Assembly: GCA_947455705.1 (NCBI GenBank) | Contig: CANGPO010000001.1 | Location: forward strand, 87,905-151,904 | Direction of reading: 5' to 3' | Origin: Actinomycetota bacterium | GTDB taxonomy: Bacteria > Actinomycetota > Actinomycetes > S36-B12 > CAIYMF01 | Length of the DNA: 64,000 nucleotides | Shown: positions 52,935-62,056 of the stretch, piece after piece | How the letters are laid out: each line of letters starts with the position of its first letter | Numbering within the stretch: position 1 is the stretch's first letter | Program-made: the position numbers and the translations under genes | Notes under the pieces: model-generated | Database searches by the model: none | The model's input: the letters and a program-made list of their open reading frames with translations, nothing else | Told to the model about the DNA's origin: nothing

Positions 52935-53900
52935 TCACTCTTCGGGTGCTACGACCGTGGACGCTCTACTTCGCTGCGCCCACACAACACAGGCAATCAC
53001 AACGATCGCAGCAGCAATCGTTGGTGGTGTGACGGCCTCGCCCAGGAGCCACGCCGACCAGAGCAGGGTAAGGAGTGGCTGCATCTGTTGGACTTGGCCG
53101 CCATAGGCGGTACCTGCCAGCGCCAATCCGCGATACCACGCGAAGAAACCCAGATACATCGACGAAACACCCAAGCCGATCAGTGCAAGCCACTCGATCG
53201 TGCTCGTGTCGTAACTTCCGCTCGTGGCCGTCCACAACCAGATGGACGCCGGGACAGTAATCGGTAGTGCCAGCACTACAACCCACGAGATCACTTGCCA
53301 GCCAGGCATTACCCGACTAACGGCAGCACCTTCGACGTAGCACAGTGATGACGACAGCACTGCGCCGACGATCATGACATCCGCGATGAGTTCACCACCT
53401 TGTGCTCCGCCTCGGCTGAGCGCGAAGACGATGAGCGCAGCCGTTCCCGTGATCGCGGCCCACCAAAATGACGGTGCAACTCGTTCATGGCTGCGCAACA
53501 CGGCGAACAACGCCGTCGTCAGCGGCATGAATGCAGCAATCACCGCTACGTGCGCAGATGTTGTTCGTTCGAGGGCAAGGGCGATCAGAATCGGCCAGCC
53601 AAAGACCGCGCCGAACATCGTGAACAGCAGCGGCCGAAGGTACTGGCGATCGGGAAACGGGATTCGACGAATGGATAACAGGACAGCGGCAATCACTCCG
53701 GCGATCACAGCTCGGCCCATAGCCGTAAAGAACGGGTTAAACCCGCCGACCGCAACCTTGGTCATGGGCACGGAGAACGAGAACAACAAGACGCCGAGGA
53801 ACGCCCACATGAGCCCCGTTCGCACGGACGCATTCAAGTGGGACGCAGTGGCGGACTGATTGCTCATATGAGGGACACCGTAGCGGTTAACGTCCCGCAC
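52935..53900 (-). CDS. EamA/DMT superfamily transporter
   Basis: Ten-TM EamA duplication; LGVSSMYLGFFAWYRGLALAGTAYGGQVQQMQPLLTLLWSAWLLGE. Confidence 0.9.
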   Translation of the reverse strand: MRDVNRYGVPHMSNQSATASHLNASVRTGLMWAFLGVLLFSFSVPMTKVAVGGFNPFFTAMGRAVIAGVIAAVLLSIRRIPFPDRQYLRPLLFTMFGAVFGWPILIALALERTTSAHVAVIAAFMPLTTALFAVLRSHERVAPSFWWAAITGTAALIVFALSRGGAQGGELIADVMIVGAVLSSSLCYVEGAAVSRVMPGWQVISWVVVLALPITVPASIWLWTATSGSYDTSTIEWLALIGLGVSSMYLGFFAWYRGLALAGTAYGGQVQQMQPLLTLLWSAWLLGEAVTPPTIAAAIVVIACVVWAQRSRASTVVAPEE

Positions 53901-53906
53901 CTGTCG

Positions 53907-55619
53907 CTAGGCGTTAACGGACTCCAGCGGGTCCGAGCCGTCGACATCGACGTCCCCATCGATCTTCTCTCTGCGAGTGACGAAACCTTCAATGACCAAG
54001 CCAAGTAGTGACAGTGCCACGAGTCCACCGATGAGAAGCCACACGTAGACGGTCAGCGTTGAACCACCCTCAAGTGTTCCCGGTGTTGGCGCTACGGTCC
54101 ACGTGCTATTCGCGACAGCAACGGGCAATCCGTCGCGGGCTACTGCCACGTGAACGGCCGTCGGGCCGGGCTCTGTGACGTCGACTCGCGTGGTCCACAA
54201 ACCATCCGCCCCTTGAACGAGTGGCTGCGGGTCGTTGTCGCCAAGCGAAGCCTTTACGCCGATCACCTTGCCCGGTGACGGTCGTCGAGTGTCGTCAACC
54301 TTGACGACCAAGAACCGACTGCCCGGCGTATTGGGATCGACTTGAACCGAAACCAGAAGATCATCAGCATTCAAAGCGGCCGGAGCAGTGTCAGCTTGCC
54401 ACGATGGTGTTGGTTGGAATTTGGCTGCCGCTGGCGGCGGCTGCGATGCAACGAGTACGCCGATCGTGACGATCGTGATCAGCAGTACGGCCTCAACTGC
54501 CAGTGAGGACGACGATCCGCGATTCATCCGCGAGCGAGCCCAGATCGCGAGTAACAGCACAGGAACAACCAGCAGCGACTTCGCCACCAGACCCCACCCG
54601 TACAGCGAGCCGAAAAGCCCGGCCACCGAAGGCACCAATCCGTTGGCTAACAACAACCCAGTAATCAGCGAAATCAAGAATGTAATGCTGCCAACGAGGG
54701 AAACCCGGCGCAGGATGCTCAATCTCATTCGTTGACCCGCTTTGACCATCACGATGGCGCCAGCGAGTACCGCTCCCGACCAGGCGGCGGTAGTAACGAT
54801 GTGCAGCGTAGACAGGACGGTCATGAGTCCGCCTTGCGCCGCAGCGTGACCAACGAGGGCAAGGGGCGCAACAGCTATCACGAGGCCCAGCGCAGCAAGC
54901 CACTCACGCCAACGACCGCCCACACTCGGCACAGCAGCCAGCAGAGCAAGTAGGAGTGCACCAATCGTTCCCGCGACCGCAACAACGAGTCCGTTACCTA
55001 CGTGCCACAGCAGGCCACCGCATACGGCGGCAGCGGCGGCGATAAGTGCAGCGATAAGCGCAGCACGCTGACCACGCCCGCCTGATAAACCAGAAAGGAT
55101 CAGCAGGCCAAAAGCGATACCGGCGCCAACCAGGGTCACACCCTGTAGGACGGTGCGAGCACGGTCACCCAGGCTCGTCTCCGTCTGCCCACTGTCACCA
55201 GCGGGTGTTACCACATCTGTTCTCACCCCGAAGACCATCTGCGCGGATGAGGAATGTCCGTCAAACTTCGAGGTCACCTTCAAGGTCACGCGGTAGAGGC
55301 CCTTGTCGAGGGTCTGCGTAACCGGAACAGCAACCGTCTGACGGCCCACCGCATTGACTCCGCGGTCTACTGGTGCGCCGAGGGAATCGACAGGGCCCGC
55401 CGCACCGGTAAGCGTCACAACCATGGTCGCAAGATCAGCGGGCTCTGACAGTAAAAAGGTCAGTTCCTTCGGCGAGGTTTCAACCCGCTGGCCATCAGCC
55501 GGCGAGCTGGAGACCAGCTGCGAGTGGGCAGACGCCGGAGCGGCCGCTCCGAGCAGTAGCGCTATTGCTAGCACTACTGAACTCAGAACGGCCGCTCCTA
55601 GACGGCTAACTGATGTCAC
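53907..55619 (-). CDS. CopC-CopD fusion copper resistance/uptake protein
   Basis: CopC: signal peptide then AHSQLVSSSPADGQRV (N-terminal His) and SKFDGHSSSAQMVFGV; followed by multi-TM CopD-like region and C-terminal extension with final TM. Confidence 0.88.
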   Translation of the reverse strand: MTSVSRLGAAVLSSVVLAIALLLGAAAPASAHSQLVSSSPADGQRVETSPKELTFLLSEPADLATMVVTLTGAAGPVDSLGAPVDRGVNAVGRQTVAVPVTQTLDKGLYRVTLKVTSKFDGHSSSAQMVFGVRTDVVTPAGDSGQTETSLGDRARTVLQGVTLVGAGIAFGLLILSGLSGGRGQRAALIAALIAAAAAVCGGLLWHVGNGLVVAVAGTIGALLLALLAAVPSVGGRWREWLAALGLVIAVAPLALVGHAAAQGGLMTVLSTLHIVTTAAWSGAVLAGAIVMVKAGQRMRLSILRRVSLVGSITFLISLITGLLLANGLVPSVAGLFGSLYGWGLVAKSLLVVPVLLLAIWARSRMNRGSSSSLAVEAVLLITIVTIGVLVASQPPPAAAKFQPTPSWQADTAPAALNADDLLVSVQVDPNTPGSRFLVVKVDDTRRPSPGKVIGVKASLGDNDPQPLVQGADGLWTTRVDVTEPGPTAVHVAVARDGLPVAVANSTWTVAPTPGTLEGGSTLTVYVWLLIGGLVALSLLGLVIEGFVTRREKIDGDVDVDGSDPLESVNA

Positions 55620-56083
55620 GTAACGGGCACGTTGTCGAGGCTCACACCATCGATCGTAACGTTGATGAAGTCACCAGGCTGGATGACACCCTCCTTGTTG
55701 TAATAAAGAAGGAAGTACGTTCCAGCCGGGCGCATCGAGTGTCCGTGGCGCATGGCTGCGGTGTCGGTCAACACAGCACCGGTTCCCGCATCCGTGATGG
55801 TGGGTGTCCGGGACGGGTCGCCCTCAACGATGGCGGCCTTGTTCGGATCGAGCACCTGGTAGCGAAGATCCACGATTCCGCCATCGCCCGCTACGTGGGC
55901 GCTGATGACGCGGATACCTGCTGTTGCTTCAACCACGCGGCTGGTCGGAACCGCCGTGTTGGAATCAGCTGCCTTCGCCTCTTGGCGTGTTGCCACTGAG
56001 CCGGCCACGAGTGCGACGGTGGCTAGTGCCACCGTCGCGCCCAGGGCTGTCACCCGCGGCGAGATGTTGATTGTGCTAGTCAT
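55616..56083 (-). CDS. Small secreted protein with Met/His motif, linked to CopCD
   Basis: Signal-anchor N-terminus; conserved-looking AAMRHGHSMRPAGTYFLLYYNKEGVIQPGDFINVTIDGV; 4-nt overlap with the copCD start. Confidence 0.75.
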   Translation of the reverse strand: MTSTINISPRVTALGATVALATVALVAGSVATRQEAKAADSNTAVPTSRVVEATAGIRVISAHVAGDGGIVDLRYQVLDPNKAAIVEGDPSRTPTITDAGTGAVLTDTAAMRHGHSMRPAGTYFLLYYNKEGVIQPGDFINVTIDGVSLDNVPVT

Positions 56084-56100
56084 CTCAATTTCTCCTGTTA

Positions 56101-59100
56101 CTAGAAGGGGACGCGAGCGGATGCGAAGGAGTCGAACTTCATGGTCACTGCCGAGGTACTCGTGTTGGCAACCACACCCATGCGGATCCGAGTGATCCCC
56201 AGGGCCTGCGTGTTTGCGTACGAGGTAGCCAGTGCCGTTCCGTTGACCTTGACGATCAGGGCGCCACGGTTTGCACCGGCGTTACCACCCTGGGTGTAGT
56301 CGGCGGTCACAGCGTAGACACCGGTTCCCGTTGTGACGGTGATCCAGTTACCTGTGGTGGTGCCGACTACGAGGCGGAACTGCACCGTGGTGCCGAACCG
56401 TGCGTATTGGACCTGGAAGGCACTGTTAGCGCCGGTGTTACCCGACATGCCCTGCATGACCGTGACGTAGGTATTACCCGTACCTGAGGTTCGCGTGACC
56501 GAAGTCGTCGAGAACGTCTCGTGTGCGGAGAATCGGGTACCGATGGCAGGAGTTCCGGTGGTCGGGACCGTGCGGCTGACGTACGCCGTGTTGGTTCCGG
56601 TCGGAGCTGCATTCAAGTAGTACCCAGTGCCCGTTGCGATGGGCGTGGTGTTAACCCGAGTAAGGGTTCCCGTCACGGCCGTCCAACTCCATGGGCTGGT
56701 GGTGGTCGACTCGAGGTCGCTTGCGAAGACCGTTACCGGAGCCAGAGTTGCTGTCACCGTAGTGAGTGCACTCCAGTTGTTGGCGAAGTCCTGCGAGCGA
56801 ACGTTCACCGTGACGCTGCCGCCATTGGTCAGACGCAGAGCGTTCAGGTCCATCGTTGCGGTGAGGTTGTTTCCGGTCACCGTCATCGGAGTAGCAAGTC
56901 CCACACCGGGATCGGTTCCGATGAAGTACTCACCGGCAGCCACACCTGACACGCCCTGTGCGCCCGCCGTACCGTCAGTTGACGGCACAGTGAGAACTGC
57001 AGATGCATCGTTGGTGTAGTTCGCCGCGTTCGGCGCTGCCGCTGCATTCATGGTCCAGGTTCCCTGCACCAAGGACGCTCCGACGTTCGACACCGTTGGC
57101 TTGGTCTTGTCGACGATGATCTTGGTTGAGGTGCCGCCGTCGACGCGGTTACCCGCGGCGTCGAGAGCAACAACCTTGATCGTCACGTTCGTGTTGGAGT
57201 ACGCAGCCACCCACGACAGCGGGATCATGCCCGTGTAGTGAGTCGATCCGGGAGTTGCTCCCGCACCGGCAACGCTGAGCTGTAGCGCGTTCTTCGAAGC
57301 AGCCGCCGGCAGGGCCGGACAGGTCGGGTTACAGGCCATGATGAAGGCCTCGACACGATCGATCGAGCTGTGGACACCGTTCGTTACCGGGTCGATTGCA
57401 TCCGCGGTCAGCAAGAACTGACCAGGAGCAGCCGGCGTAGTAAGACAGGCGTTACCGATGTTCATGCCTGGGTTCGCACCGGCACCGGTGAGGTCACAGA
57501 CGGACACACCGTTGGTGGCACCGGGCTTGACGATGGCAGCCGAGGTGACAGGAGCGGTCAGGTCAACGATGAACGGTGTTGCCGTCGCCGCTCCCCATAG
57601 ACCAAGTGAGTCCTGTGCCTGGATGTACAGCGTGTGAGTACCTTCAGCAAGACCCGTCAGCGACGCTTGCGGAATCGTTCCGTCTACGGAGGCGATCACG
57701 CGAGGACCGTTGGTGGTCATCGTCACTGGGTTGGCCGGCGGTGTTGCCGAACCATCGATCCAGTAGCGAGCTGCAGTGCTGTAGCTACCACCGGTGGTGG
57801 TGTCATTAGCGGTTGCCGACACCGTGATGTCGCCACCACGGTTCGTTGTCGTGCTGCTCATGACAACACCGTTTACGACTGGTCCCGTCGCATCAACCTT
57901 GAAGGTCAGCGTGACGAGCGGACCCCATGCACCGAAGTTGTCCTGTGCACGCAGGTACGCGGTATGCACACCGGAGGTGAGCGTAGAAGCGTCAAGCGGC
58001 CATGAAACAACCAGTGGAGAGGTACCGGCAACAGCAATCGCCGTTCCAGTTCCGGGGGTGTCATTGAAGGTGTCGACGTAGTACTCGGCCTGAGCGATAT
58101 CTCCGCCACCGCGGTTAGCGGTGTCGAGAACTGCGCTCATGGTGAGCGGGCGACCCACACCACCTGGCTGGCCGGCTGCAGCGAACTTGAACACTGCCGG
58201 ACCAGTAGGCGCTTCCGTGCCAGATCCACCGGACTGGATGAAGGTAAGACCGCCACCAATCGCCTGTGAATCTGTGCCGTTAACCCAGTTGCCATTGTTA
58301 AGGACGCCGGGGCTGTTGTAGATCGAGTAGCGATGCGTACCGGCGGGCATCACGATGGATGCGTCAACGGTGTCACCAGGTGTGATCATGCGGCCGGCTT
58401 CGTCCATGATCGACGCCATCGGACGCGCACCACGTGCAAATGCCGTCATGCGCGTGCCGAGAAGAGTTGGGCTCTTATCAAGCTGCGAGGTGTTAACGAA
58501 GTGCAGCATGAGCGTACGACCAGCGTCCGTGATGATCGGCGCCCCGTCGGGGTACGCCACACCATTGAGCAGGTGATACTGCGGATCGTATTGACGCATG
58601 TTGAACCCGACCGGATCAGCGGCAAAGTTCTCATCGATGTCTTGGTACACCATCAGTGCTTCGTCGTCGAACGTACCCTGAGCTACGTCGTAGGCCGACG
58701 TGGCTGCAGCTGCGGGACGAACGACGAGCGCACCTGCAAGACCCATAGCTACCTGACGGTCACCATTGGCGGTCAAGCCAGCCTGGTAGATGTACGTGCC
58801 AGCACGCGATGGCGTAAAGGTGTACGTCTTCGAGGCGCCCTGTGCGATACCCGTGGTGTCCGGAACGAACCCGTCGGCCTGGGGTACCGAGAAGCCAACG
58901 GCCTGCGGCAACGTGTTGTGCATGGTGATATCGATCGGCTGACCAACAGTGCCAATGAGCACAGCGGATCCGCCAGTGGCAGATGCTGTCGAGGTGGACA
59001 CGAAGTTCCACACTGGAATGCTCTTGGTAGTTGAGGCCGAGTCGTGAACGCTGACCGCACCGATCTTCGCCCAGATGTCACACGCAGTGCGGCCCCCGGT

Positions 59101-59355
59101 CGTGGTGCAGTCAGAGGTAAGCGGGCCCTGGCCAACTGAGCCAGCAGGTGCGGCAGCAGCAATGTGAACTGCTGACGCATGCACGGCGGTTGACGTGGCT
59201 TTCGTGATAGCTGCGGGGTGAACCGCAGCCGCATGTGCTGCCGGAGCAGCGAGAGCTGTAAGGCCTGAAGCAGCGACGGCGATTGAGACACCGAGGCCAA
59301 TGGCCGAGCGCACGGGACGTGCGTTAGGGGTTTCCATGGTCTGTGTCCTCATCAC
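56101..59355 (-). CDS. Large secreted multicopper-oxidase-like (degenerate cupredoxin) protein with Ig-like repeats and C-terminal lectin-like domain
   Basis: Signal peptide; cupredoxin-like GTVGQPIDITMHNTLPQAVGFSVPQADGFVPD...KTYTFTPSRAGTYIYQAGL; Ig-like repeats (TSGVHTAYLRAQDNFGAWGPLVTLTFKVD); 4-nt overlap with the upstream MCO. Confidence 0.8.
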   Translation of the reverse strand: MMRTQTMETPNARPVRSAIGLGVSIAVAASGLTALAAPAAHAAAVHPAAITKATSTAVHASAVHIAAAAPAGSVGQGPLTSDCTTTGGRTACDIWAKIGAVSVHDSASTTKSIPVWNFVSTSTASATGGSAVLIGTVGQPIDITMHNTLPQAVGFSVPQADGFVPDTTGIAQGASKTYTFTPSRAGTYIYQAGLTANGDRQVAMGLAGALVVRPAAAATSAYDVAQGTFDDEALMVYQDIDENFAADPVGFNMRQYDPQYHLLNGVAYPDGAPIITDAGRTLMLHFVNTSQLDKSPTLLGTRMTAFARGARPMASIMDEAGRMITPGDTVDASIVMPAGTHRYSIYNSPGVLNNGNWVNGTDSQAIGGGLTFIQSGGSGTEAPTGPAVFKFAAAGQPGGVGRPLTMSAVLDTANRGGGDIAQAEYYVDTFNDTPGTGTAIAVAGTSPLVVSWPLDASTLTSGVHTAYLRAQDNFGAWGPLVTLTFKVDATGPVVNGVVMSSTTTNRGGDITVSATANDTTTGGSYSTAARYWIDGSATPPANPVTMTTNGPRVIASVDGTIPQASLTGLAEGTHTLYIQAQDSLGLWGAATATPFIVDLTAPVTSAAIVKPGATNGVSVCDLTGAGANPGMNIGNACLTTPAAPGQFLLTADAIDPVTNGVHSSIDRVEAFIMACNPTCPALPAAASKNALQLSVAGAGATPGSTHYTGMIPLSWVAAYSNTNVTIKVVALDAAGNRVDGGTSTKIIVDKTKPTVSNVGASLVQGTWTMNAAAAPNAANYTNDASAVLTVPSTDGTAGAQGVSGVAAGEYFIGTDPGVGLATPMTVTGNNLTATMDLNALRLTNGGSVTVNVRSQDFANNWSALTTVTATLAPVTVFASDLESTTTSPWSWTAVTGTLTRVNTTPIATGTGYYLNAAPTGTNTAYVSRTVPTTGTPAIGTRFSAHETFSTTSVTRTSGTGNTYVTVMQGMSGNTGANSAFQVQYARFGTTVQFRLVVGTTTGNWITVTTGTGVYAVTADYTQGGNAGANRGALIVKVNGTALATSYANTQALGITRIRMGVVANTSTSAVTMKFDSFASARVPF

Positions 59356-60638
59356 TGGGCTGGGCAGCCGTTGAGCGGATCAATACGGATCAACGTCATC
59401 TGTCCACCGAACGTGGCACCGTAGTTGGTGGCCTTGGACAGATTGTGGTTGTGGGCCATGTGGTAGTACTCACCACATTGGTTGAACTGCGATACACCGG
59501 CCGGCAGGCTTCCCTGCTGACCCAAGTACGGACTCATCGCGTACCAGGTTCCCTTGACGATGAGGTCCTGGAAGGGGCTCAGCGGAACGGGAATCGGATT
59601 CGAGACCGGGTCGTACTTTTCAACGTCGAACCACTCGAAGAGTGCGTCAACGCTGCGGTTCGGGCCGATGTCGACGAGGAATGAGCCGTAGCTCTTATCG
59701 CCGCTGCCCACCTTGTCCAGCGGTGATCCGTCTTCACCAATCACACGCTCGGTGTTTCCGTGGGGGTGGAAGGCGGCATCTTCACTCATGACGTTGATGT
59801 AGCGCATCAAAGCCGGAGCAGTGTCACCACCATTGGGATCCTGCGGACGAACACGCGTCATCGAACCGTACGGCTGGTTAGGCAGCCACGCGGCATCATT
59901 CGGCGAAAGGGTGTCAGGTGCACTGCGGCCATTGAGCAGGAAGTACTTAGCGCTGTACTTACTCCAGTCGACCGGCTTGCCCTGCTCGATGAGAGCGTGG
60001 ATGTCTGGGTCAACTTCGCTCAGCATGTGCAGGTATTCGCGGGTTGGCTCGAACGCTGTGCGCGGGTCATCGTATGCCTGGTAACGGTTGCCCGCCGGGT
60101 ACACGATGATGGCGCCGTAAAGGCCCATCTCGACCTGCTTGTTGACGTCGGTGCCACTCTCATAGATGTATGTACCGGGCTTGTCTGGGGTGAACGTGTA
60201 CGTCACCGTGCCACCGTTGGCCGCGGCCACGGGTGCAAGTGAGGTAACGCGCCCCGTCACATCAGAAAGTGGCGCAGATTCCACACCATCGGCCTTGACG
60301 TCATGCATACCAGGGAAGACCAACGAGGTGTCTTCCTTGAGGTTATTTGTCAGGGCGATCCGAACTGGGCTACCCGCCGTCACACAGAGCACCGGAGCGG
60401 TGTTCTGGAAGTTGTGGGTCGGCGTGTGGTAACCCCACGTGAAGATGGTGTTTCCATCTGGGAGAGACATACGACCGGTGGTGGCAGTCATCACGTAGTT
60501 GCCATTACCTGGCTCACACATGATTCCTTCACCCGGCGTAGCCGTAGCGCCGGAGCTGGGGGCCGCAGCAGCTGCGAACAGCGCTCCGGTCAGCACCGTC
60601 AGGCTAAGTCCGCCTGCGAGGATTCGTCGAAGGTTCAT
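59352..60638 (-). CDS. Secreted multicopper oxidase-like protein (partial copper-ligand set, second in cluster)
   Basis: Cupredoxin folds; domain 1 lacks HWHG/HCH (FPGMHDVKADGVE; GTYIYESGTDVNKQVEMGLYG), domain 2 has AFHPHGNTERV and CGEYYHMAHNHNLSKATNYG. Confidence 0.85.
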   Translation of the reverse strand: MNLRRILAGGLSLTVLTGALFAAAAAPSSGATATPGEGIMCEPGNGNYVMTATTGRMSLPDGNTIFTWGYHTPTHNFQNTAPVLCVTAGSPVRIALTNNLKEDTSLVFPGMHDVKADGVESAPLSDVTGRVTSLAPVAAANGGTVTYTFTPDKPGTYIYESGTDVNKQVEMGLYGAIIVYPAGNRYQAYDDPRTAFEPTREYLHMLSEVDPDIHALIEQGKPVDWSKYSAKYFLLNGRSAPDTLSPNDAAWLPNQPYGSMTRVRPQDPNGGDTAPALMRYINVMSEDAAFHPHGNTERVIGEDGSPLDKVGSGDKSYGSFLVDIGPNRSVDALFEWFDVEKYDPVSNPIPVPLSPFQDLIVKGTWYAMSPYLGQQGSLPAGVSQFNQCGEYYHMAHNHNLSKATNYGATFGGQMTLIRIDPLNGCPAQ

Positions 60639-60643
60639 CAGTT

Positions 60644-61912
60644 CTACCTCGCCTGAGCCGGAAGGGTGTTGGCCGGTGAGACGCGCAGCTCGGTGAGCAT
60701 GCCGCCGTATCCACCGTCACCTTGGTTGGACAAGTTGGAGAAGTTGCGGTCGTAGATCTTGTAAGTACCTGCAGCCGGCGCTGTGAAGAGCACATCACGC
60801 GACTCACCAGGGCCTACATCGACCGAGTTGGTTACATAACTGCTGTCAGTGCCATCGGCACCCTTGAGCAGTGATGCATCCGTTCCTACAACCTTCATCG
60901 GAACACCATCGATGGTGACCGTGTGACGGACGTAGCCGAGTGATGCGATGCGAAGGAGCACCGTCTCACCAGCGTTGGCCGTAATGACCGAGCCCTTGGG
61001 CTGGTACTTCAACCGCTCACCCTGCGACCCAGCTGGGTAGTTGGTCAGCGGATCGAAGTCACCCTGGAGCGTATCTGGGTAGGCACGACCGTTAAAGAGA
61101 CCGAAGCCCGGGTTGAATGACGCCCAGTCCGTGATCTGGATGTGCGCGTCACGCCAGTGGGATTCTGGCTGGTTCTCGCTGATGAACAGCGGGAACTCGC
61201 GGTCGTAGCGAGTACTGAGGTCGTTGTATGCGTACCGGTAGCCATTCGGGTTGAGCGTCTTGTCATTGTTCAACTTGGGGCGGACGTAAATCAGACCGGT
61301 CATACCCATTTGAACGTGCTCAACGTCCTCGAAGTGACAGTGGTACATGAATGTGCCTGGGTCGTGTGGACGGTAGTAGTAGACCATGGTCTTACCGATC
61401 GGCACCGAGGCTGACATCTCGGGCACACCATCGAAAATCGGCAGGGCGTTGTTGAACCCGTGCCAGTGCATGGTGTGACCATCAACCAGGTCGGGGCGCA
61501 TCGATAGGCCGAGGTTGGTCAGTGAAAGCTTGACTTCACTGCCCTCGTCGAATGCAAGGACGGGCGCTGAGATCTGCGCAAGTCCGCGCTGGGCGATGAC
61601 TTGTGCGTCACTCAGGCCGGTCACATTGCGGAACCCAAAGACGTACATGTTGTACGGCGAGGGTGCCAGGGTGTCGGGCCAGTACGGGTCCATGGGGGAC
61701 GCGCTATCTGGCATGGAAACCCAACCATCGGTACCTACGAGGTGAACCTCGTCGGTCTTGGTTGGAACAAAGCCTGGGGCAGCAACAGCCTTGGATGCTT
61801 GCCGGCCTGCGTATAAAGCTACGCCTGCGCCAGCTGCACCCAAAACTCCCGCCCGCAGGAAATTACGTCGCGACAAGAGTGGATTGATTCCGCTCGTTGT
61901 GTCGTCGGTCAC
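60644..61912 (-). CDS. Tat-exported multicopper oxidase (first in cluster)
   Basis: Twin-arginine signal SRRNFLRAGVLGAAGAGVALYAG; copper motifs HTMHWHGFNN and FMYHCHFEDVEHVQMGM; start set at GTG 61912 preceded by SD AGGAG (ORF track start 61954). Confidence 0.9.
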   Translation of the reverse strand: MTDDTTSGINPLLSRRNFLRAGVLGAAGAGVALYAGRQASKAVAAPGFVPTKTDEVHLVGTDGWVSMPDSASPMDPYWPDTLAPSPYNMYVFGFRNVTGLSDAQVIAQRGLAQISAPVLAFDEGSEVKLSLTNLGLSMRPDLVDGHTMHWHGFNNALPIFDGVPEMSASVPIGKTMVYYYRPHDPGTFMYHCHFEDVEHVQMGMTGLIYVRPKLNNDKTLNPNGYRYAYNDLSTRYDREFPLFISENQPESHWRDAHIQITDWASFNPGFGLFNGRAYPDTLQGDFDPLTNYPAGSQGERLKYQPKGSVITANAGETVLLRIASLGYVRHTVTIDGVPMKVVGTDASLLKGADGTDSSYVTNSVDVGPGESRDVLFTAPAAGTYKIYDRNFSNLSNQGDGGYGGMLTELRVSPANTLPAQAR

Positions 61913-62009
61913 GATGACTCCTCTGGTGAACCCGGTCGTATGCATTAATGACATCGGAAAGACCGGGGGGGTTTAAATCCCTAGTTGTCGTACTGCGTGT
62001 GGGGGTGTT

Positions 62010-62048
62010 CCCTCCCCCAAATCGGGGGTTTACCGATTCGGGGGAGGG
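62010..62048 (-). terminator. Terminator between the giant surface protein gene and the MCO operon
   Basis: CCCTCCCCCAAATCGG ggtttac... CCGATTCGGGGGAGGG: 16-bp arms with one mismatch, just past the stop at 62057. Confidence 0.78.
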
Positions 62049-62056
62049 ACTGTTGC

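Noticed and set aside
58333-59034. 233-aa plus-strand ORF in the copper operon
   Set aside because: Antisense to the large cupredoxin/Ig protein.
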